Source of the DNA: Silicimonas sp. | Lineage (GTDB): Bacteria > Pseudomonadota > Alphaproteobacteria > Rhodobacterales > Rhodobacteraceae | Assembly (NCBI GenBank): GCA_022820365.1 | Contig: JAJEFO010000122.1 | Location: 1 to 64,000, forward strand | DNA: 64,000 nucleotides | Direction: 5' to 3' | The notes under the pieces: generated by a model | The model's database searches: none | The model's input: the letters and a program-made list of their open reading frames with translations, nothing else | Told to the model about the DNA's origin: nothing | Part shown: positions 58,087 to 64,000 of the stretch, one piece after another | Numbering within the stretch: position 1 is the stretch's first letter | Layout: every line of letters begins with the position of its first letter | Position numbers and translations under genes: made by a program

Positions 58087-59493
58087 TCAGCGATGCACCC
58101 TTGGCGTGCATGGAAGGCTCCGCGCGTGGAGACGACGACAGGCCAGCGAGGCACCGTCCTCACTCAAGCCTAGGAAATTCGCCTCCCACCCACTGGGCCC
58201 GCGGACAACGGACCTTTTGGCGGCATCCAAGGTCGCAATCTCGACGAGTGCCGTTTGCAGGAGCACACGCTCCGCCTCTCCGCGTGTATTGAACAGGCCC
58301 ACATTGATTCCCCAATGACGTTCGCCGTCGGCAGAAGCCCGCAACACGACCAGCCCCTCTCCAGGAGGTGCGGAATCCAGTTCCTCCTGGGCAGAGCCTT
58401 GTGCGACCAGGGGCCTGAGCACAGGCCTTTGGTTGATGCCGGTTCGCCCAGCACCCAGGTCCGTGGCCGCGGCAATTTCAGCAAGTGCCGGAATCGTCGT
58501 GTCGCTGAGCGCAACTTCGACCAGGACGTCGGAAATGTCCTCGGCAATGGCGATGGAGGTTTCATGCGCCGGCACGGCAATCGGCCTCAGGGGAGGCCGG
58601 GAAGAGCGCACCACACGTCCGGACCGGGCAACGAGGCTTGCAGGCAGGTTGAGCACCGGACGGCGGGGCTTCTTGACCGCCACGCGGTTTGGAGACCGGG
58701 AGAATCCCATGTCAAGCAGCTCGGCAACGCGCTGGTTGCGAGATGCCACGGACCGACCACCGAACACCGTTGCGATCACGCGCTTTCCGCCCCGCTCTGC
58801 CGATGCGACAAGGTTGAAACCGGCTGCCCGCGTGAAGCCGGTCTTTATGCCGTCCGCTCCCTTGTATGCATTCAAGAGGCGTCGGTTCGTGTTCCTCACC
58901 GTCTTCACTCCGGCACTGGTCGAACGACGGGAAAAAAGATTGTAGTAGTCAGGGAAGTCGTAGAACAGCTGGCGTCCCAGGACTGTCATGTCGCGCGCAG
59001 TCGAGAGATGCCCTCGCTCCGTCAGTCCATGCGCGTTCTTGAACGTTGTCTTGTTCAGCCCCATGGCCTTCGCCATGTCGTTCATGCGCCGAGCAAAGTT
59101 TGCCTCGCTGCCGGACACGGCCTCGCCGAGGGCCGTCGCCGCATCGTTGGCCGACTTCACGGCAGCCGCCCGGATAAGGTAGCGGAGCTTGACCTTCTGG
59201 CCAACTCTGAGGCCGAGCTTCGAAGGGGGTTCGTTCGCCGCGTGTCGGGAGATCCGCACCTTCTGGTCGAGATCGATCTCTCCGCGTTCCACTGCGTCAA
59301 AGACGACATAGAGCGTCATCATCTTCGTGAGAGACGCCGGATGAAGCCTGGTGTCGGCATTCCTGGAATGCAGGACCTTTCCCGTTCGCGCATCCATGAC
59401 CATGGCCGCGTACGGCGCGGCATTTCCTCCAGCCGAATGCAGAAGGAAAATAGCGATGAGCACAAATTGGAATGCCGCTCGACTTATCCCCAC
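58087..59493 (-). CDS. D-alanyl-D-alanine carboxypeptidase with SPOR-like tail
   Basis: The 468-residue penicillin-binding protein of the DacF class trims peptidoglycan peptides. A signal peptide leads to the serine peptidase: SLTK (nucleophile Ser and Lys), SAN, and KTG in GIKTGFTRAAGFN. After a basic Pro/Arg-rich linker, the C-terminal 100 residues (WGINVGLFNTRGEAERVLLQ) resemble a SPOR peptidoglycan-binding domain. Confidence 0.92.
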   Translation of the reverse strand: MGISRAAFQFVLIAIFLLHSAGGNAAPYAAMVMDARTGKVLHSRNADTRLHPASLTKMMTLYVVFDAVERGEIDLDQKVRISRHAANEPPSKLGLRVGQKVKLRYLIRAAAVKSANDAATALGEAVSGSEANFARRMNDMAKAMGLNKTTFKNAHGLTERGHLSTARDMTVLGRQLFYDFPDYYNLFSRRSTSAGVKTVRNTNRRLLNAYKGADGIKTGFTRAAGFNLVASAERGGKRVIATVFGGRSVASRNQRVAELLDMGFSRSPNRVAVKKPRRPVLNLPASLVARSGRVVRSSRPPLRPIAVPAHETSIAIAEDISDVLVEVALSDTTIPALAEIAAATDLGAGRTGINQRPVLRPLVAQGSAQEELDSAPPGEGLVVLRASADGERHWGINVGLFNTRGEAERVLLQTALVEIATLDAAKRSVVRGPSGWEANFLGLSEDGASLACRRLHARSLPCTPRVHR

Positions 59494-59653
59494 GACACTG
59501 CCCCTCCTACTTGCCTCAGCCCATTCATGTTCCGGGCCTTTCTTGTTTCGGGCAGCCTAACACACTTAAATATATCAAAAAAAGATGAATCTTGGACAAT
59601 CTCGAAAAGCGCTTAACTGCCACCAGATCAAGTAGCCGAGCCCGCTTCACACA

Positions 59654-60355
59654 CTATATGTTGCTGCAAATCTCCTTGATGACGCCAGGAAGATCGGACA
59701 GTTCGGCGATCTCGCGGAAGCGTTCGTGATGCATTGGCGCGTCAGCCGCATCGAGATCCCAGGTCGGGCTGCAGGGCACGTGAACGCCCCACCCGCCGGC
59801 CGAAATCGCAGGAATCACGTCGGACTTGAGCGAGTTTCCAGCCATCAGCGCATGTCGCGGTTCGATCCCGCGCCCGGCAAAAATGCCCAAATATACCTCG
59901 CTTGTCTTTTCCGAGACGATTTCAATGCCGTCAAAGAGTTCGCCAAGTCCGGACTGGGCAAGCTTCCGTTCCTGGTCAAGAAGGTCTCCCTTTGTGATCA
60001 GCAGAAGCGTGAAATCCGCCGAGAGGGTCCGCACGGTCTCTTCCACGCCGTTCAAGAGCTCGATTGGCTCGAGCAGCATTTTCTGACCACAGGCAATCAG
60101 TTCCGCGATGACCTCGCCCGGCACCCGATTCTCCGTCACTTGCAACGCGGCCTCGATCATCGAAAGCGTGAAGCCCTTGATGCCGTAGCCATATCGTTCG
60201 AGGTTTCGCCGCTCGGCATCTCGAAGCCGATCAGCAACGTGATCGCGCGCCGCGTAGTCCGACAGCAGGCTGGCGAATCTCTCCTGCGTGAACTGAAACA
60301 GCCGCTCGTTGTGCCAAAGCGTGTCGTCTGCATCCAGGCAGATCGTTGTCAACAT
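59654..60355 (-). CDS. HAD-superfamily hydrolase
   Basis: The 233-residue protein has motif [12 protein letters not shown], a helical cap, motif [10 protein letters not shown], the Lys in EKTSEVY and motif IV-like [15 protein letters not shown]. It resembles YfnB/YjjG-type phosphatases; the substrate is unknown. It is divergent from clpS across 74 bp. Confidence 0.88.
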   Translation of the reverse strand: MLTTICLDADDTLWHNERLFQFTQERFASLLSDYAARDHVADRLRDAERRNLERYGYGIKGFTLSMIEAALQVTENRVPGEVIAELIACGQKMLLEPIELLNGVEETVRTLSADFTLLLITKGDLLDQERKLAQSGLGELFDGIEIVSEKTSEVYLGIFAGRGIEPRHALMAGNSLKSDVIPAISAGGWGVHVPCSPTWDLDAADAPMHHERFREIAELSDLPGVIKEICSNI

Positions 60356-60429
60356 GGTGCGCCCCCCTTTGCACATTTGCAGGATCGCCTGTATCCTGCG
60401 GCCAGTCCATTCCTAGTGCCAGATTCGCC

Positions 60430-60774
60430 ATGTCTTCATCTGCCTTGCAATCGATGGCCGACCGCGACGAGACGCCAGAAGGCGGTGTTGACGTCCTTGT
60501 CAAGACCAAGCCAAAGACGGAACGGCCCCCGCTCTACAAGGTTCTTCTTCTGAATGACGACTACACGCCGATGGAGTTCGTGGTTCACGTGCTCGAGCGG
60601 TTTTTCGGCATGAGCCACGCGCAGGCCTTCGAATTGATGCTGGCGGTTCACAAGAAGGGGCTCGCTGTGGTTGGCGTGTTTTCGCTCGAAGTGGCGGAAA
60701 CCAAGGTCGCGCAGGTCATGGACTTCGCCAGGCGCCACCAGCACCCGCTCCAATGCACGCTGGAGAAGGAGTAG
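60430..60774 (+). CDS. clpS: ATP-dependent Clp protease adaptor ClpS
   Basis: The 114-residue adaptor delivers N-degron substrates to ClpA. The core motif [20 protein letters not shown], the binding-pocket region, and [19 protein letters not shown] are intact. The start is ATG 60430; an in-frame ATG at 60454 would give a shorter disordered tail. clpA is not next to it. Confidence 0.95.
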   Translation: MSSSALQSMADRDETPEGGVDVLVKTKPKTERPPLYKVLLLNDDYTPMEFVVHVLERFFGMSHAQAFELMLAVHKKGLAVVGVFSLEVAETKVAQVMDFARRHQHPLQCTLEKE

Positions 60775-60800
60775 GGTCCCGCGCGCCCCGCTCGCAATGC

Positions 60801-61796
60801 ATGCTTGCCCAACGTCTTTCGCTCGTCCTCGAAAGAGAGATCGTAAGCTTGCCGAAGGACGGGAAGATCGCAGTGGTCTTGCCGGAAGCTGGCACCGACC
60901 TTTCGGCCCTGCCGCGTGAACGAACCGAGGTGGTTTCGCGAAGCTTTCGCGTCCACCGGGCGTTCTCGGAATCGGGATACCGCGTCGTGTCGGCGCCGGA
61001 AGGACCGTATGCGCTGGCGATCCTCTCGCTGCCCCGCGCCAAGGCCGCAGCACTGGCCGCCCTTGCCGAAATCGTCCCGGTCACGCGCGGGCCCACCGTG
61101 ATCGACGGACAGAAGACGGACGGCGTGGAGAGTCTCCAAAGGGAACTCGGGCAACGTGCGCTCGTGGGCGAGGTACTCGTCAAGGCGCATGGCAGGATGT
61201 TTGCTGCAACCGAAATCGACTGCGCCGGATGGAACGCCGTGCCCGGACTGGTGGCGCGTCCGAATGGCGGCGTCTACAGGACTTCGCACGGCGCGTTTTC
61301 CTCGGACGGAGTCGACCCCGGATCTCGCGCTCTCGCGGAGGCCCTGCCGGACAGGATGGACGGTCATGCAGTCGATCTGGGTTCCGGCTGGGGTTACCTG
61401 GCAGACGCAGTCCTGGAACGCGGCGCAGCCTCGGTGGACCTGGTCGAGGACGATCTTGCTGCGCTGGAAGCCTCCCAGGCGAACCTGGACGATGCCCGCG
61501 CCCGGTTTCACTGGGCCGATGCGCTGACGTTCCGTCCAGACCCGCTCGCCGACCACGTCGTGACGAACCCGCCATTCCACGCGGGCCGGAACGCGGATGC
61601 CTCCATTGGACAGGGTTTCATTCGTGCCGGCGCAAGGATGCTGGCACGCAAGGGAACTCTTTGGCTTGTCGCCAACAGGCATTTGCCCTACGAATGGACC
61701 CTTGTAGAAGTCTTTCGTGACGTTCGCACCCTGGGGCAACACGCCGAGTACAAGCTGTTCAAGGCCGCGCGGCCCCGACCCATCCGCGAGAGATAG
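60801..61796 (+). CDS. Class I SAM methyltransferase (RsmC-like)
   Basis: The 331-residue protein has an N-terminal domain of about 150 residues and a C-terminal methyltransferase: the SAM loop DLGSGWGYLADAVLERGA and the amino-methyltransferase motif VVTNPPFHAG. This layout matches 16S rRNA guanine-N2 methyltransferases (RsmC). It lies 26 bp after clpS and 5 bp before the SDR gene. Confidence 0.88.
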   Translation: MLAQRLSLVLEREIVSLPKDGKIAVVLPEAGTDLSALPRERTEVVSRSFRVHRAFSESGYRVVSAPEGPYALAILSLPRAKAAALAALAEIVPVTRGPTVIDGQKTDGVESLQRELGQRALVGEVLVKAHGRMFAATEIDCAGWNAVPGLVARPNGGVYRTSHGAFSSDGVDPGSRALAEALPDRMDGHAVDLGSGWGYLADAVLERGAASVDLVEDDLAALEASQANLDDARARFHWADALTFRPDPLADHVVTNPPFHAGRNADASIGQGFIRAGARMLARKGTLWLVANRHLPYEWTLVEVFRDVRTLGQHAEYKLFKAARPRPIRER

Positions 61797-61801
61797 TTCG
61801 C

Positions 61802-62608
61802 ATGTCGCTTTCGATTGCCGGAAAAACTGCCGTCGTCACCGGGGCCGCAAATGGGGTTGGCCTCTCGATCGCGCGCCATTTCCTGAAAGAAGGCGCCAAG
61901 GTGATGCTCGCCGACATGGACGAGACACGGCTCGCGGAGGAAGTGAATGACATCGCCGGAGGCAGCGAAGGCGCAGCCTGCTTTGCGGGAGACCTGCGCG
62001 AAAAGCTCACGGTCGCAAACCTGCTCTCCGCAACGATAGACCGCTTCGACCGGGTGGACATCCTCGTCAACGCATCCCGGCAGGTGGTGACCGGGGACCC
62101 GCTCAACGCCAATGACGACGGCGTGCAGATGCTCATCGAGCAAAACCTGATGACCTCCCTGCGGGTGTCTCAGATATTTGCGAAGCGCATGATCAAGCAG
62201 GCGGAAGGCGACAACGGCGAATCGCCGGCAGGGTCAATTATCAACCTGTCTTCTATCGCGGCGCGGCGCTCCCAACCCAAGCTTCTGGCCTATTCCGTGA
62301 GTTCTGCCGCGCTTGACCAAATGACCCGTGCTCTCGCTGTCGCGCTCGCGCCGCACCGCATTCGCGTGAACGCCATCGCGTTCGGCTCGGTCATGAGCGC
62401 TTCGTTGAAGGATGCCCTGGACGGCAACATCGGCATGCGCAACGAGATCATCTCCTCGACTCCGCTCGGGCGCATCGCGAGTCCGACCGAACTAGCGGAA
62501 GTTGCGCAGTTCCTGGCCTCTGACGGATCAGACTTCATGACCGGACAGATTCTCACGGCGGATGGCGGAAGAACCCTCGTGGACGGCGCCGACGCCCCGG
62601 CACACTGA
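61802..62608 (+). CDS. SDR-family protein lacking the catalytic lysine
   Basis: The 268-residue protein has the Rossmann motif TGAANGVG and strand ILVNAS in place of NNAG. The catalytic Ser region is NLSSIAARR, but the YxxxK motif reads YSVSS: Tyr is kept and Lys is replaced by Ser. The usual SDR proton relay would therefore be impaired. It may be a binding or structural member, or use another base. It follows the methyltransferase by 5 bp. Confidence 0.88.
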   Translation: MSLSIAGKTAVVTGAANGVGLSIARHFLKEGAKVMLADMDETRLAEEVNDIAGGSEGAACFAGDLREKLTVANLLSATIDRFDRVDILVNASRQVVTGDPLNANDDGVQMLIEQNLMTSLRVSQIFAKRMIKQAEGDNGESPAGSIINLSSIAARRSQPKLLAYSVSSAALDQMTRALAVALAPHRIRVNAIAFGSVMSASLKDALDGNIGMRNEIISSTPLGRIASPTELAEVAQFLASDGSDFMTGQILTADGGRTLVDGADAPAH

Positions 62609-63286
62609 CGCCACGCGCCCAGGGCGACGCCAAACTCCACGGTCAGCAACTCGCTGGAAGTTTCGGTCACCGGACATCCGAGCCGAAAGCTCATCAAGGC
62701 ATGCCATGCCATCGGTTTGCCGTCACCAGACCGAGCGATCGTTGCCGAAATCTTGCGCAAAGCAATTTGGCATATCGTCCTGAGATGCCTCCCGCCAGTT
62801 CGGAGTCGCTCACTATCCAGCAAGCCGAAGGCAACGAATTGCCCGGGGCTCGGATGGTTGGGCGTGCCAGCCCAAAAAACCTCTGGCAACGGCTAACGAA
62901 CGGCAGCACCCTGCGTCGTAACGTCGTGACCCACTTGCGGCTCCTGAAGCAGGATAGGAAGAGTTTTCTTTCCATTGCTGATGGTTACATGCCATTTCTC
63001 AAGTAGTTTTGCATACGTGATGGTCACTGCGAGGAAGTCTAAACCTTGGCAACTCGGTACTGGAAACGCAAGACAAGTCCATTGCAAGGATTCCCTTCGG
63101 CCTCCGAAGCCGGTTCGTATCCTGGTCGGACGGGTGCTTTGGTCATCGCTTCAGGATCAGGCACTCGCCCCTTACCGTGTGCTTCCAAGTCGTCTGCGTC
63201 GTGGCAAATGGAGAGCGTCAGTTTGAGTTCAAGAGCCTTCTCTGGATGCCCGGATGGCGACGCCAAGTGGCCGAGATCAGGCACGC
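62609..63286. other. Intergenic, no gene supported
   Basis: About 680 bp between the SDR stop and the end of the sugar ATPase gene. Plus- and minus-strand frames up to 100 codons exist, but none has a recognised domain or convincing ribosome site. It includes an AT-rich patch near 62960-63020. Either a promoterless gap or a decayed gene. Confidence 0.45.
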
Positions 63287-64000
63287 TCAGGCGACAGCGC
63301 GCGAGCCCATGATATGCGTAACGATGCCCTCGCGAGTGACCTCGTTCGTGCGGACCTGCGCATTGATCTCGCCGCGATGCATGACCGCGATGCTGTCAGC
63401 GCAACGAAAAACGTGTTCGAGGTTGTGGCTGACCATGAACACGGTCAATCCTTGGTCGCGGAGGCGCTCGATGATTGTAAGCACCCGGTCGGTTTCCTCA
63501 ACGCCGAGCGCCGCGGTCGGCTCGTCCATGATGATCAGCCGGGCATCTGAGTGGATTGCCCGACCGATGGCAACTGCCTGCCGCTGCCCCCCCGACATGA
63601 CAAATGCGTTTGCGTAAGGGTTTCCGATGCTTATCCCCACTCGCTCTGTCAGGGCCTTTAGCGCCTCTTCTCGCATGGCTGCCTTGTCCAGCACCTTAAT
63701 GAGACCGCCGAGGTGCGACTTCATGCGTTCCCGGCCCAGGAAGAAGTTCTGGACAAGGTCGAACGTCCCGACCAAGGCCAGATCCTGATATATGGCTTCG
63801 ATGCCGAGACTTCGGGCGGCCTCGGGATTCGCAATGCTGATCTCCTGTCCGTCCAGAACGATGGTGCCGGAAGTCGGCGGGTGCACCCCCATCACGACCT
63901 TGATGAGGGTCGACTTGCCCGCCCCGTTGTCTCCGACGAGCGCCGTCACCTGGCCGCGCGGCACATCGATGGAGGCGCCGCGCAGGGCATGGACGCCGCC
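63287..64000 (-). CDS. Sugar ABC transporter ATPase, partial
   Basis: At least 237 residues of a CUT2-type single-domain ATPase; the N-terminus lies beyond the window. Walker A GDNGAGKST, signature MSGGQRQ, Walker B LIIMDEPTAALG and switch MVSHNLEHV are intact. It resembles the ATPase at 23.6 kb in layout but is a distinct gene. The transporter's other genes should lie to the right. Confidence 0.93.
   Translation of the reverse strand, partial: GGVHALRGASIDVPRGQVTALVGDNGAGKSTLIKVVMGVHPPTSGTIVLDGQEISIANPEAARSLGIEAIYQDLALVGTFDLVQNFFLGRERMKSHLGGLIKVLDKAAMREEALKALTERVGISIGNPYANAFVMSGGQRQAVAIGRAIHSDARLIIMDEPTAALGVEETDRVLTIIERLRDQGLTVFMVSHNLEHVFRCADSIAVMHRGEINAQVRTNEVTREGIVTHIMGSRAVA

Overview
The window reads as a high-GC alphaproteobacterial chromosome, most likely Rhodobacterales (Roseobacter/Paracoccus side). 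The main evidence is the complex I operon, which has Rhodobacterales accessory genes in their usual places: a DUF5337-like membrane protein between nuoE and nuoF, a DUF5333-like exported protein before nuoG, and a carboxymuconolactone-decarboxylase-like gene between nuoI and nuoJ. birA follows nuoN. No rRNA, tRNA or CRISPR was seen.

Layout. 1-0.7 kb: six 22-bp tandem repeats and an unrecognised gene fragment. 0.7-12.2 kb (minus strand): birA and nuoN-M-L-K-J-(CMD)-I-H-G plus the DUF5333 gene. 12.3-24.7 kb: accessory DNA that separates nuoG from nuoF. It holds a lipoprotein, a TacA/TacT-type toxin-antitoxin pair behind a 52-bp perfect palindrome, and an idonate/gluconate catabolic island (lactonase, GlcG-like protein, idnD, 2-hydroxyacid dehydrogenase, idnO, gntK, HIBADH-type dehydrogenase, LacI regulator, CUT2-type sugar ABC transporter). 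24.7-30.2 kb: nuoF-E-D-C-B-A. 30.4-42.2 kb: an EcsC-family gene, then a mosaic made of a deleted MFS pseudogene copy, an IS1634-like transposase remnant, a duplicated copy of the sugar-ABC promoter with a truncated ATPase start, a dipeptide-family ABC operon carrying a lactonase-type beta-propeller gene, a second MFS pseudogene copy, and a glycosidase-like propeller gene. 42.7-51.7 kb: an NCS2 nucleobase permease with an unusual C-terminal domain, isovaleryl-CoA dehydrogenase, DegT-type aminotransferase, gph, glmU, glmS, a lipoprotein. 52.5-57.9 kb: a polyamine ABC transporter (potFBCA-like) with a convergent class III aminotransferase. 58-64 kb: a D,D-carboxypeptidase, a HAD hydrolase, clpS, an RsmC-like methyltransferase, an atypical SDR, and the end of a sugar ABC ATPase that runs off the window.

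How the parts work together. A palindromic operator (TGTTATCGATAACA) stands before every sugar-island transcription unit except the regulator: between the lactonase and GlcG genes, between idnD/2-HADH and idnO-gntK, and before the ABC genes. A fourth copy lies 8.5 kb away before the dipeptide-family ABC operon. The local LacI protein probably controls all four, so a duplicated promoter seems to have brought a second transporter into the same regulon. The enzymes fit uptake of a hexonate or its lactone, oxidation of L-idonate to 5-ketogluconate, reduction to gluconate and phosphorylation to 6-phosphogluconate. The other main theme is the complex I operon, which is split by the island and whose intergenic gaps are filled by tiny ORFs that overlap neighbouring start and stop codons.
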